Positions 35,355-44,553 of a stretch of DNA of 64,000 nt are shown here, piece by piece. The DNA comes from Williamsia maris (lineage in GTDB: Bacteria; Actinomycetota; Actinomycetes; Mycobacteriales; Mycobacteriaceae): positions 1,357,027-1,421,026 of the forward strand of contig NZ_JAMTCJ010000001.1 in NCBI RefSeq assembly GCF_024171815.1, given 5' to 3'. Positions within the stretch are counted from its first letter, which is position 1. The number at the start of each line of letters is the position of its first letter. Made by a program: the position numbers and the translations under genes. The notes beneath the pieces are model-generated. The model was not told the origin of the DNA. It searched no databases and worked only from the letters and a program-made list of their open reading frames with translations.

Positions 35355-36197
35355 TCAGGTCGTGACGCGTTTCGGTTCGGCCGACATCGGTTCCGCGGGT
35401 TCCGCCGGGATCTGTTCGAATACGACGTCGAGGCCCTTGGCTTTCATTTCCTTCGCGAGGTTGAGTTCGTACAGATACTTGAGTTCACGGATCGCGGCGG
35501 GGATGACATAGAACGGCGGTGCGATGAGCCACGGAAGGTTCCAGCCGATGAAGACGATCCAGAAACCGAACCAGCCACCTTGGATGTCTTCCCAGCCGCG
35601 GTACCAGACGTGTGCGATGAAGATCAGGTTCGCAAACGTCATAGCCCAGAGGTAAAGGATCGCGATCCAGTTGCCGGCGATCCGACGCCCGGAGCGCAGC
35701 AGGTAGATGCCGAACAGTCCGATCGGACCACAGGACGCGGCACAGATCTCGATGGCCATGGACGCTGCGTCGTTGGTCAGGTAGCGGGTGTCGGCGCGCC
35801 CATACATCCACCACAACCACAGCCAGTGGTCGTCGGCCGTCGCACCGTGAATGGTGCCGGTGAAGTTCAGCACCACCCAGGAGATCTCCCAGAAGCACTC
35901 GATCGCGACGGACATCCCGAAGAAGAGGAACACCATCTCGGCGCCCCGCTGCAATCGGGTCCGATTCTCGCCGGGATTGTCCAGGAGCGCGATGAACGGC
36001 AGGAATAGCGTCGGCAGGATGACCACCAACGCGATGACGTCGGAGGTCGGCTGCACAGGAATCAGATCGAACCCGATCAGTATCCACGCGAGCACGTTCA
36101 AATTGGCATACATGCCCGCCCACACGAAGATGGCTTTTCGACGTCCGGTCATGGGAAGCGTCAGGTTGTGTTCTGTGAAGGTGTAGCTCACGTGCAT
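35355..36197 (-). CDS. Emopamil-binding-protein (EBP/EXPERA)-like membrane protein, last gene of the mce operon
   Basis: A 280-residue protein with about five to seven membrane helices. The middle resembles eukaryotic sterol delta8-delta7 isomerase EBP: IECFWEISW (Glu100), YGRADTRYL, AIEICAASCGPIGLFGIY (Glu150), and GWNLPWLIAPPFYV (Asn220, Trp223). The histidine that precedes the first glutamate in EBP, as I recall it, is serine here, so isomerase activity is doubtful and a sterol-binding role is possible. It follows the second Mce-associated gene by 48 bases on the same strand. The link to sterol uptake is inference from homology and context. Confidence 0.75.
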   Translation of the reverse strand: MHVSYTFTEHNLTLPMTGRRKAIFVWAGMYANLNVLAWILIGFDLIPVQPTSDVIALVVILPTLFLPFIALLDNPGENRTRLQRGAEMVFLFFGMSVAIECFWEISWVVLNFTGTIHGATADDHWLWLWWMYGRADTRYLTNDAASMAIEICAASCGPIGLFGIYLLRSGRRIAGNWIAILYLWAMTFANLIFIAHVWYRGWEDIQGGWFGFWIVFIGWNLPWLIAPPFYVIPAAIRELKYLYELNLAKEMKAKGLDVVFEQIPAEPAEPMSAEPKRVTT

Positions 36198-36245
36198 TGG
36201 TCCTGTCTGTTGTCGGATTTGTTCAGGGAATGAGCGTCGTTCGCG

Positions 36246-36938
36246 CTAAAGGGGAGTGAGTTTGTCAACGAGCCAACGACCGTCGACCTGCAGCGCGGTC
36301 ACCTCGACTCGGCTCCCGGTGGTCGCGGGTTTGGGTTCGGTGGCGGTGGTGGTCACCTGGTTGAGGAACAGCAGCATCGTCACGCGATCGCGCTGTCGGC
36401 TCACCACTGAATTACCGACGACGCTGACGCGGGTGACGACTTGCTTTTGCTTGGCGCCCGGGATGATCGTGTTGTTGATCAGATTGGTGTAGTCGGGGCG
36501 GAAGTTGTCGGTCAAACCCTTTTCGGCAGTGGGAAGTTGGTTCTCGGCGTCGGCATAGTCGTAGGAGAGCATCGAGACGACGGTGGTGGCGACTGCCTGT
36601 TGTGCCGCGGCCGAGTTCTGGAGTGCACGCTGGTCTCGGTTGTCGTTTCGCACGATGACGCCGGTGATCGTCGTTGTGACCGCGAGAACGACCAGTACTG
36701 CGGCTGCGGCGATGCGCACCCTGGGGGATCTCCAGCGGCGTCGGCGGTGCACCCCGTCATCGGGGCCATCTGACTCAGCGCCGATGCCGCCATCGTCGCC
36801 GTCGGGTTCCTCTGCGGTGTCGGGCTTCTCGTCGACGGTCGGAGGCGGAGCCACGTCGGGATCAGTGTCTGCGGGTGTCGTCGGGTGCGGGCGGCTGAGC
36901 TCGATGGTGCCCAGGCGGCCTAGACGCAGTGTGCTCAT
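36246..36938 (-). CDS. Mce-associated membrane protein (second)
   Basis: A 230-residue protein: an acidic, Pro-rich cytoplasmic N-terminus (1-65), a membrane helix (about 73-96) and an exported domain with TVVSMLSYDYADAENQLP, LTDNFRPDYTNLI and VTALQVDGRWLVDKLTPL. This is the Mas/Mam protein pattern found after mceF. These proteins stabilise or assist the Mce transporter. Its start overlaps the upstream stop (ATGA). Confidence 0.88.
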   Translation of the reverse strand: MSTLRLGRLGTIELSRPHPTTPADTDPDVAPPPTVDEKPDTAEEPDGDDGGIGAESDGPDDGVHRRRRWRSPRVRIAAAAVLVVLAVTTTITGVIVRNDNRDQRALQNSAAAQQAVATTVVSMLSYDYADAENQLPTAEKGLTDNFRPDYTNLINNTIIPGAKQKQVVTRVSVVGNSVVSRQRDRVTMLLFLNQVTTTATEPKPATTGSRVEVTALQVDGRWLVDKLTPL

Positions 36939-37567
36939 AAGACGAAGTCGACTTTCGACAATGTGGGCGGTGCCCCGTTGGTGACGGTGACGCGGAAGCG
37001 GTAGTCACGGGCTTCGGGTTGCGGTGACCCCTGGTTCTTGATGTCGGCGTGTGCGGCGATGAGCAGCGTGGCGGTCTTGTCGTCGAACCGCTCGACCCCG
37101 ACCGAGACGATGCGGCCGGTGGATGTCACGCCTGCTTCTTTGACGACCTGTGTGTAGGAGGTCGATCGGCCCCCGAAGTCGGCTTTGAAGTCACCGCTCG
37201 AGCGTGCGAGCAGCGTCTTCACGTCTTTGTCGGCCGAGGTGGCGCTGATGGTGGTCAGCGCTGTGATGCCGGCGCGCCCGGCGTCGATGTAGGCGGCGCG
37301 CAGCGAGTCGGTGGCGTCGATCTGCGATCGGTCATGCAGACCGATGCCGAGGAAGACCGATCCGGCTATGGCGGCGCCGACGCACACCAGAGCGGTGGTG
37401 ACCCCGGCGGCGGTTCGCGCCCGCGAGCGGGGGGCGTCCGTGTCGGTGGCCGGCTCGTCGTCGGCGGCGGGCGCCGCGACGGCGGTGGCTCCCGGTTTCG
37501 CTGGTTCGCTTGACGTCTCGGCAACGGGTTGGGTCAGTTCTGTTGTGTCGTCATCAACTGATGCCAT
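36935..37567 (-). CDS. Mce-associated membrane protein (first)
   Basis: A 210-residue protein with an acidic Ala/Pro-rich tail, one membrane helix (about 52-75) and an exported domain containing AGITALTTISATSADKDVKTLL, SGDFKADFGG and a C-terminal strand-rich region. It has the same layout as the next gene and is a Mas/Mam family member. The ATG at 37567 lies 34 bases inside the end of mceF; the long upstream open frame is antisense noise. Confidence 0.87.
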   Translation of the reverse strand: MASVDDDTTELTQPVAETSSEPAKPGATAVAAPAADDEPATDTDAPRSRARTAAGVTTALVCVGAAIAGSVFLGIGLHDRSQIDATDSLRAAYIDAGRAGITALTTISATSADKDVKTLLARSSGDFKADFGGRSTSYTQVVKEAGVTSTGRIVSVGVERFDDKTATLLIAAHADIKNQGSPQPEARDYRFRVTVTNGAPPTLSKVDFVL

Positions 37568-38916
37568 GAGTCGCCTCCGTTCTGATCGGTGGGGGTGAGA
37601 AGTGCGCTGCGATAGACGGATCCGTCGGGTCCGACGTACTTGCCGCTGCTGGGGTCGTAGTCGGCGGGTGCGATCGCCGAGGCCAGTCCCTGCTTGTCGG
37701 GTTGTCCGGATCCGTCGATGCTGGAGGGAAGTGGCCCCTTGGGTTGGTAGCCGTTGGGATCTCGACACAGTTCGGGTGTGGGCGCGCGGCGGCCGGGGAA
37801 CTCCATACACGGAAGGTTTCGCGCGCCGCGGGCGTAGATGGGTGCGTCCTGCGGGATCTTGCAGTACTGGTCCGGCGGGGTGGGGATGACCGACACCTGG
37901 TCCGGTGAGCGCCGTTCGGACGCAGGCATGTAACCGGTTGTGCACGCAGGCGGGGCGCCGATCTGAGACACGAAGTCCGCAGTCGCGGCGCCGTCTTTCG
38001 CACCGCGGTTCAAGGTGGTTTGCAATGCCGCGAGCAGAGGCGGGAGCAACACCAGGATCTGCTCGAGTCCCGGGTTGTAGGTGACACCGACCTGTCCGAC
38101 GCTGATGAGGTTGGCCAGCAGCAGAGGAATCGAGGGACTGATGCCGTCGAGCAGTTGTTGGGCGTTGGCGGTGGTTGCGGGTGTCTGGTCGAGGATGGAG
38201 CGGACGTTGGCGTCGCGGTCTTTGACCACACCCGTGAACGAGGCGAGTTGACGGGCCCATTCCGCGATCGGTGCGCGGTTGTCGGCGAGCGGTTGAACGA
38301 TCGCGGTGAGTTTGCGGATTGTGGTCTCGATGTCACCGGTGTGATCGTTGGCGGTGTCGGCGATGGATCGAATGGAATCGACGAGGGACGCCAGGTCGTC
38401 CTCGGTCCCGACAAGGCTGGTGAAACTGGTGCCGATGAGGCTGCGCAGTTTGCCCTGGGGAATCGATGCGAGCAGGTCGTTGGCCTGGGTGAGCAGGGGG
38501 CCGACCTGGGTGGGGATGGTGACCGAGGTGGCGGGGAGGTTGTCGCCGTCGCGAAGGTAGGGACGGGACGTCGTGGTGGGGACGAGGTCGATGTACTGCT
38601 CTCCGATGGCGGACATGCTGTGTACGTCGACGCGGAGTCCGGCGCGCGGAATCCGGACGTTGTCGTCGACTCGCAATTTCGCAACGACGCCGGAGTCGTC
38701 GAGTCCGATCGTCGTCACGATGCCGACGGTCGCACCACGGTAGGTCACGTTCGCACGTTCGTACACGCCTCCGGCAGAGGGCATGTGGGCCGTCATGGTC
38801 ATCGTGCCGATGCCCACGGTCTGCGGGATCTGAAGGTAGACGACGGCCATCACGGTGATCGAGACAATCGAGATGGTACTGAGGATGCTCAGTTGGATCT
38901 TGATGATGCGCCGCAT
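37534..38916 (-). CDS. mce4F: Mce-family protein, MceF
   Basis: A 460-residue Mce protein with an N-terminal membrane helix, the MlaD/Mce domain (MPSAGGVYERANVTYRGATVG, VDVHSMSAIGEQYIDLVP) and a long helical region, then a Pro-rich tail. It is one of six Mce subunits forming the lipid-conducting tube across the cell wall. A C-terminal Cys-containing segment (ACTTGYMPASERRS, QYCKIP) is typical of MceF. The 4 assignment rests on the KstR box upstream of the operon. Confidence 0.88.
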   Translation of the reverse strand: MRRIIKIQLSILSTISIVSITVMAVVYLQIPQTVGIGTMTMTAHMPSAGGVYERANVTYRGATVGIVTTIGLDDSGVVAKLRVDDNVRIPRAGLRVDVHSMSAIGEQYIDLVPTTTSRPYLRDGDNLPATSVTIPTQVGPLLTQANDLLASIPQGKLRSLIGTSFTSLVGTEDDLASLVDSIRSIADTANDHTGDIETTIRKLTAIVQPLADNRAPIAEWARQLASFTGVVKDRDANVRSILDQTPATTANAQQLLDGISPSIPLLLANLISVGQVGVTYNPGLEQILVLLPPLLAALQTTLNRGAKDGAATADFVSQIGAPPACTTGYMPASERRSPDQVSVIPTPPDQYCKIPQDAPIYARGARNLPCMEFPGRRAPTPELCRDPNGYQPKGPLPSSIDGSGQPDKQGLASAIAPADYDPSSGKYVGPDGSVYRSALLTPTDQNGGDSWHQLMTTQQN

Positions 38917-38917
38917 G

Positions 38918-40069
38918 TCAGCGACCTCTCGGCGGTGCTGTGGCCGTGGGTGCGCCGGTGACGGGGGCGGTAATCGGGTTCGATGTGTCGCCGGCGGTTC
39001 CTGGTGATCGGCCGAGCACCCCGCCGGGGCCGGCGAGGGTGTTGCCCAGCGGGGTGCCGCGCAGCATCCCCTCGCGCAGACGGGGGACGGAGAAGTCGAG
39101 GATCAGGAAGAGGTTTGCGTAGTCGCCTCGAACGACCTGGTCGACCTTGCTCAGCGGGAACGGCAACGTGAACGCCAGATCGAGGGATCTGCTCAGCGAA
39201 TCCCCGGAGTCGGCGAGGCCCTTCAACGCCGGCCTGAGATTGCTCACGTTGGTGCGCAGGTTGTCTCCGCTGGTGTTCACGACCAGGGTGGCCTGCTCGC
39301 TGAACCTGTCGAGCGACCCGAGCACCTTCGACAATTGGATGCGGCGGGCCGACAACACTCCGAGAGCGGGCTGCACGGTGTCGATTGCGTCGGCCAGCTC
39401 GGTGTTCTGCTCGCGGACGGTGGTGGAGAGTCGGTCAAGGCCACGCAAGGCGGTCACGATCGTCTCGCGGCGCTGCGCCAGGGTTCCGGTGACCTTCTCG
39501 AGTTCGGTGAGCAGTCCGCGAGCTCCGTCCGGACGCCCGGCCAGCGCATCGTTGGCGCCATGCACGATCTCCCCGACCCGCGCCAGTCCGCCGTCGTTCA
39601 GAATCACCGACAGCGCGGTCAGTGTCTGTTCGGTGGTCGGGTAGCTCGTCGCCCGCTCCAACGGGATGACCGCACCGGCCGCGAGACGACCTGCCGGAGC
39701 ATCGTCGGTCGGTGGCGCCAACTCGATGTGTTGCGACCCGAGCAGACTGGTCTGCCCGACCGCGGCCACCGCGTTGGCGGGCAGAACCACATCGCGATTG
39801 AGCGAGACGGTGACGCGGGCGTGCCACCCGGACAGGGAAATCGACTTGATCCGTCCGACAGTTACGTCATCGACCATGACCGGCGAATTCTGGGTGATGG
39901 TGCTGACGTCGGGCATCTCGATCGCCACCTCGTAGGCACCCGCCCCTCCACCTTGACCACCGGGCAGAGGTAGCGAGTTCACTCCGTCCCAGCTGCACGA
40001 CGAGAGGGCGAAAGTGGTTGCGACGCCTATGATCAGGACGGTGCCCGACAGACGCCGGCGCCGGCTCAT
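38918..40069 (-). CDS. mce4E: Mce-family lipoprotein, MceE
   Basis: A 383-residue protein with a lipoprotein signal peptide (MSRRRRLSG, hydrophobic core, lipobox LSSC with Cys25), a Gly-rich linker, an Mce domain (VAIEMPDVSTITQNSPVMVDDVTVGRI) and helical coils. A lipid-anchored fifth subunit is the hallmark of mce operons (LprK/LprN type). ATG at 40069 overlaps mceD by 4 bp; one base separates its stop from the mceF start. Confidence 0.9.
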   Translation of the reverse strand: MSRRRRLSGTVLIIGVATTFALSSCSWDGVNSLPLPGGQGGGAGAYEVAIEMPDVSTITQNSPVMVDDVTVGRIKSISLSGWHARVTVSLNRDVVLPANAVAAVGQTSLLGSQHIELAPPTDDAPAGRLAAGAVIPLERATSYPTTEQTLTALSVILNDGGLARVGEIVHGANDALAGRPDGARGLLTELEKVTGTLAQRRETIVTALRGLDRLSTTVREQNTELADAIDTVQPALGVLSARRIQLSKVLGSLDRFSEQATLVVNTSGDNLRTNVSNLRPALKGLADSGDSLSRSLDLAFTLPFPLSKVDQVVRGDYANLFLILDFSVPRLREGMLRGTPLGNTLAGPGGVLGRSPGTAGDTSNPITAPVTGAPTATAPPRGR

Positions 40070-41310
40070 TTCGTCGCCTTGGGTAGCAGCAGCGACGCGA
40101 GCCGGTCGGGCACGCTGACCGAGGGTGGTGCGGTGCCGTCGAGGCCGGGAACGCTGTCGAGAACACCGGGGACGCTGGGGATCTGTTGGCCGGGGTCGGC
40201 GAACGTGGTGCGCAGGGGGTTGATCGCCAGATCCGGGTACGAGGTCTTGAGCATGTTCAGGTACGGGCCGAGGTATTGGGCGCACAGCTGGCCCCCGCGG
40301 GCCGATGTCTGCTTGCCCGCTCCGGCGATTGCGCCGCACACGGTGGCGATGGGGTTTTCCAGGTTCGACACCGACAGAGACCCGACAAGATCGCCCAGTC
40401 CGGGGTGGTACAGGTTGTAGAAGTTGGCGATCTGGGTGGGGGCCTGGTGCAGAACTCCCTCGATCGTCGCGCGTTGGGCGGCGAGGTTGGCCGTGACATC
40501 GGTGGCCGTTCGGACATTGTCGGTGAGGATGCCGGTGTTGTCGGTGACGAAGCGTTGAACGTCGCCGAGCACCGTGTCCAGGGACGTGATTGCCGCGCTG
40601 ACGTCGTCGCGGTTGGATCCCAGGACACTCGCGGTGGTCGCCAGCCGTTGCTGCAGGTCTCCGATCTGTTGACTGCTCGCCGAGAGTGCCGAGGTGAACA
40701 CGGCGAGGTTGCGGACCGTGGCGAAGATGTCGTCACGGCCGTCGGAGAGGACCGACAGGGCGGTGGACAGGGAGGTGATGGTGCCGTTGACCTGCTCGGC
40801 GCGGCCGTTGAGTGCATCAGACGTCGACCCGACGAGCTCAGCGGCGGCGCCGGGATCACCCGGACTCTGGGGGCTCAGCGCCTTGGTCGTGGTGTAGAGC
40901 GCCTTCTTCACGTCGTCCCATTCCATCGGGACGACGGTGTGCGACAACGGGATCACCGCGTTGTCGGTGAGTTGCGGTCCGTCGGTGTATGCGGGTGTCA
41001 GTTGCACGGACCTGCCGGCGACCAGGCTTTGGCTGATGATCGCGGCGTCGACGTCGGCGGGGAGACGTACGCCGTTGTCGACCGAGAGGACGACCTTGAC
41101 GCCACTCGGTCCCGGGGTGATCGAGGAGATCGTGCCGACGGGTACCCCGAGCACGGTGACCGGGTCGCCGGCGTAGACGCCGGTGGTTGAGGTGAACTCG
41201 GCGTCTACGGTGTGGCCGGACGGGTCGTCTGTCGTCCACCACAGCGTGATCCCGGCGACCAGGACCACGACGGTGGTGACGGCAGCGGCGATGATGATCG
41301 ATCGGCGCAT
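40066..41310 (-). CDS. mce4D: Mce-family protein, MceD
   Basis: A 414-residue Mce protein: membrane helix (about 4-26), Mce domain with FTSTTGVYAGDPVTVLGVPVG, long coiled helical region, and a C-terminal part containing FYNLYHPGLGDLVGSL and Pro-rich sequence. Its ATG shares one base with the mceC stop. Confidence 0.9.
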   Translation of the reverse strand: MRRSIIIAAAVTTVVVLVAGITLWWTTDDPSGHTVDAEFTSTTGVYAGDPVTVLGVPVGTISSITPGPSGVKVVLSVDNGVRLPADVDAAIISQSLVAGRSVQLTPAYTDGPQLTDNAVIPLSHTVVPMEWDDVKKALYTTTKALSPQSPGDPGAAAELVGSTSDALNGRAEQVNGTITSLSTALSVLSDGRDDIFATVRNLAVFTSALSASSQQIGDLQQRLATTASVLGSNRDDVSAAITSLDTVLGDVQRFVTDNTGILTDNVRTATDVTANLAAQRATIEGVLHQAPTQIANFYNLYHPGLGDLVGSLSVSNLENPIATVCGAIAGAGKQTSARGGQLCAQYLGPYLNMLKTSYPDLAINPLRTTFADPGQQIPSVPGVLDSVPGLDGTAPPSVSVPDRLASLLLPKATK

Positions 41311-42344
41311 CAGTTGCCTGCTTTCGGGGCCTGCTTGACGAGTTCGTCGACCAGGGGCTGGATGTACTGCACGGGAATGAAGTTGCCGACGTAGGCGAGG
41401 AAGAACGGGCCACTGGAGATGGATTCGCCGAGACCGGTCGAGTAGGTGCGCAAGCCGGTGAGCGCCGAGTTGATGTCGGTCTTCCGCTTCTTGAGTACTG
41501 ACAGGATGCCGTCCAGCTGTGTGAGTGCAGGCGTCAGTTGCGCACGGTTCTCGCGGATCACGCCGGTGAGCTGTTGCGAAACGAACCTGATTCCGACGAT
41601 GAGGCGCTCGAGCTCGCCGCTGCGTGTTTGTAGTTCACCGAGCAGCTTGTTGGCGTCGAGGGTCAGGGTGTTGAGTTGCTTGCTGCGGTCGGCCAGGATC
41701 GCGGTGGTGTCCTGGGTCTTGTCCAATAGTTCGCGAAGCTGGTCGTTGCGTGAGCCGATGGTCCGCGAGAGGCGGGTCACGCCGTCGAGTGCACCGCTCA
41801 GGGCAGGCGCCGATTCCTTGGCGACCTCACTCAATGACCGCAGTGCCGCATTGAGTTGATCGGGGTCGGTGCGGTTGAGCGTTTGGCTGGCGTCGTTGAG
41901 GGCGTCGGGAAGTGAGTAGGGCGGTGTGGTCCGGGTCAGCGGAATCGGTGTGGAGGTGCTCAGGGTCCCGGTGCCCGCGGGGCTGATCCGTAGGGCGCGT
42001 TGTCCCAGGGCCGAGGTGGTGACGATGGCCGCCCGGGTGCCGTCTCCGAGATCGACCGCGGCGTCGATGGTGAAGGCGACGGTGACCTTGTTCCCCGTCA
42101 GACGAATCGATCCGACCTTGCCGACCTGGGAACCCGAGATCTCCACAGGGTCTCCCCCGCGGAGATTGCCGACCTCGGCGAACTCGGCACGGTAGGTGTC
42201 ACCGCCGGTGACCCCGGGGATCTTGTCGTAGAACAGCGCGATGACCACGGCCAGCACGGTGATCGTGATCCCGATGAAAGCGACTCGTGTTCGGGGCATC
42301 TCGCGAAAGCTGGGTAGCTCGCGGAGGCGCTGTCGTCGGTTCAT
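41310..42344 (-). CDS. mce4C: Mce-family protein, MceC
   Basis: A 344-residue Mce protein with a membrane helix near 22-45, FAEVGNLRGGDPVEISGSQVGKV, and a helical region ending in SGPFFLAYVGNFIPVQYIQP, typical of MceC. ATG at 42344 overlaps the mceB stop (ATGA); an in-frame GTG at 42353 is less likely. Confidence 0.9.
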   Translation of the reverse strand: MNRRQRLRELPSFREMPRTRVAFIGITITVLAVVIALFYDKIPGVTGGDTYRAEFAEVGNLRGGDPVEISGSQVGKVGSIRLTGNKVTVAFTIDAAVDLGDGTRAAIVTTSALGQRALRISPAGTGTLSTSTPIPLTRTTPPYSLPDALNDASQTLNRTDPDQLNAALRSLSEVAKESAPALSGALDGVTRLSRTIGSRNDQLRELLDKTQDTTAILADRSKQLNTLTLDANKLLGELQTRSGELERLIVGIRFVSQQLTGVIRENRAQLTPALTQLDGILSVLKKRKTDINSALTGLRTYSTGLGESISSGPFFLAYVGNFIPVQYIQPLVDELVKQAPKAGN

Positions 42345-43375
42345 CGTGCGCACCGGCCGGTGTTCTGGTCGATGAAGGGAATGTCGATGTTCTTGCCCGC
42401 GGGATCCGAGAGCCGCACGATGACCTGGCAGGCGTAGAGCTGGAAGACGCCGCCGTAGGCGCCCATCCGGCTCAGCCGTTTGTAGGCGTCGGGCAGTCGA
42501 CTCAGAACGGTGTCGAGGTTGCCGTCGCCGGTCCCCTTATTGATGGTCGTGGCGGTGCGGTTGAGGTCGGCGATGGTGGGTTGCAGATCCGGTCGCACGC
42601 GCTGAAGGAGATTGCCGGTCACCAGTGTCGCGGACTCGAGGTGGTCGACGATCGGACCGAGCGGGTCGGGTTGGTTGGCGACCTGCGAGACCAGCGACTG
42701 CAATTGATTGATGGTGTCGGTGACCTCGCGACGGCGGTCGACGACGGTCGTCAGCACGGTGGTGAAGTTGTCGACCACCTCTCCGATGACCGCGTCCTGG
42801 TCTGCGATGCGGCCGCTGAGAGCCGCAGTGTTGTCGAGCAGCGCCTTGACGGCTTGTCCCTGCCCTTGAAACGTCGCGACCAATGCGGTCATCAGCGAAT
42901 TGACCTCGGACGGCTGTACCGATTGGAACAGGGGTTTGAAACCGCCGATGAGGGAGTCGATGTCGAGGGCCGGCGTGGTTCGGGTGGCGGGGATGGTCTG
43001 CCCGGCCGGCAACGGCGTCGGCGCCGAGACCGCAGAGTCCTCGGACAGGTCGAGGTAGCGGTCGCCGATCAGGTTTTCGTAGCGGACAGCTGCGCGCGTC
43101 CCCGAATCGAGTGGCCGCGAGTCCGCGGCGTCGAACTCGACGACGACGTCGGCGTTGCGTTGCAGTCGCACTGACGTCACCTTGCCCAGCAGCACTCCGG
43201 CGGCACGCACGTTCTGCCCCGGTTTGAGGCCGGACACGTTGGTGAACACGGCCTTGTAGCTGTGGGTGGATCCGCTGCGGAAGTTGCCGAACACGACGAT
43301 GAGGCCGGCGGAGATCAGGACCATCACGACCGTGTAGCAGGAGACCTTGATCAGGGTGCTTCGTGCGCCGGTCAT
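42341..43375 (-). CDS. mce4B: Mce-family protein, MceB
   Basis: A 344-residue Mce protein: membrane helix (about 10-30), FTNVSGLKPGQNVRAAGVLLGKV, YENLIGDRYLDL, helical coils, and a C-terminal GVFQLYACQVIVRLSDPAGK region with two cysteines. The start overlaps the mceA stop by 4 bp. Confidence 0.9.
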   Translation of the reverse strand: MTGARSTLIKVSCYTVVMVLISAGLIVVFGNFRSGSTHSYKAVFTNVSGLKPGQNVRAAGVLLGKVTSVRLQRNADVVVEFDAADSRPLDSGTRAAVRYENLIGDRYLDLSEDSAVSAPTPLPAGQTIPATRTTPALDIDSLIGGFKPLFQSVQPSEVNSLMTALVATFQGQGQAVKALLDNTAALSGRIADQDAVIGEVVDNFTTVLTTVVDRRREVTDTINQLQSLVSQVANQPDPLGPIVDHLESATLVTGNLLQRVRPDLQPTIADLNRTATTINKGTGDGNLDTVLSRLPDAYKRLSRMGAYGGVFQLYACQVIVRLSDPAGKNIDIPFIDQNTGRCAR

Positions 43376-44553
43376 GGAGTCTGTCCTCGTGGTTGGCCGA
43401 GGAGCGAGGTGAACAGGTCTTCGGGTTTGAACTGCAACGACTTCGGCTCGTTCTTGTACGGGTTCACCCCGGTGTCGGTGACCAGGTACGGGGCGTTCTT
43501 CGTGGGGTCGATCAGCGGCAGCCCGAAGCATCGGGGGCCGCCGGTGGCGTTGACCTTGGGGAGGTTCTGTTGTCCATACAGGCTGCTGCCGGCGACGAAT
43601 CCGACGCTGAGGGTGGCGCCGGGGTGTGTGCCGGCGAACGCCGGGCCGGCGAGCTTGTTCGACTCGTCGAGCCCCGTCACCAGGCATTTCAATTCCGGGG
43701 CGTAGACCCGGAGCAGATCTGTTGTCGGTGAGAGTGTTTCGAGAGTGGTCGCCAAGGCCGAACTGTTGGTCTTCAGCACGTCGGTGCCGGTGTCGGCGAA
43801 GCCAAGGACGTTGGTCAACACCAGATCGATCGTGGATCGCTTGTCAGTGATGGTCTTCGCGGTGGTCGGCAGGTTGGTCAGAACCGACATGATGTCCGGG
43901 GCGGCGTCGGCGAACGCCTCGATCGTCTCCGTACCTGCGGTGATGTCCTGGCGCAGTTGGGGAGTCGCAGAATTGACAGTGCCCACGACCTTCTCCAGCT
44001 CGGTGATCGCCGTGCCCAGGCTGGCACCGCGTCCGTTGCCCAATGCCTGCGACAGGGCGCCGGTGATTGTGTTGAGCTTGTCGGGCTCGATCTGGCGTAG
44101 GACCGAGGTGAGGCGTTCGAACGTCGTGTTCGTCTCCACGGTGACGTCGTCGGTGTTGAGCACGGTGTCAGGGGCGATCGGCCGGCTCTCGGGTACGCGC
44201 GGTTCGTCGAAGTTGATGTACTTCGCCCCGAACACCGTGGAGGAGGTGATGGCGATGGAGGCGTTGGCGGGGATGTGGGCGGCCGCGTCGCTGTCGACGG
44301 CGATGACGATGCGCGCGGTGTCACCGGTCGCGGTGATGGTGCGGACCCGCCCGACGTCTAGGCCGCGGAACTTCACCTTCGCGCCGGGGTCGGTGAGCAG
44401 CCCTGCTCGTGTCGCGACGACGGTGACGGGGATGGTGCTGGTGAACGTGCCGTTGAACGACAACGCGGCGACGGTGACAACGGCCACGATGGCGGTGATC
44501 AGAGCCAGGGCGTAGAGCTTGAGGCGGTACCGGGTCATGTGACGCGCGCTCAT
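43372..44553 (-). CDS. mce4A: Mce-family protein, MceA
   Basis: A 393-residue Mce protein: membrane helix (about 15-35), Mce domain (TRAGLLTDPGAKVKFRGLDVG, TVFGAKYINFDEP) and helical region, with a Cys in APELKCLVTGLDE. ATG at 44553 overlaps the yrbEB stop (ATGA) and is preferred over ATG 44538 for that reason. MceA is the first substrate-contacting subunit gene in all mce operons. Confidence 0.9.
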   Translation of the reverse strand: MSARHMTRYRLKLYALALITAIVAVVTVAALSFNGTFTSTIPVTVVATRAGLLTDPGAKVKFRGLDVGRVRTITATGDTARIVIAVDSDAAAHIPANASIAITSSTVFGAKYINFDEPRVPESRPIAPDTVLNTDDVTVETNTTFERLTSVLRQIEPDKLNTITGALSQALGNGRGASLGTAITELEKVVGTVNSATPQLRQDITAGTETIEAFADAAPDIMSVLTNLPTTAKTITDKRSTIDLVLTNVLGFADTGTDVLKTNSSALATTLETLSPTTDLLRVYAPELKCLVTGLDESNKLAGPAFAGTHPGATLSVGFVAGSSLYGQQNLPKVNATGGPRCFGLPLIDPTKNAPYLVTDTGVNPYKNEPKSLQFKPEDLFTSLLGQPRGQTP

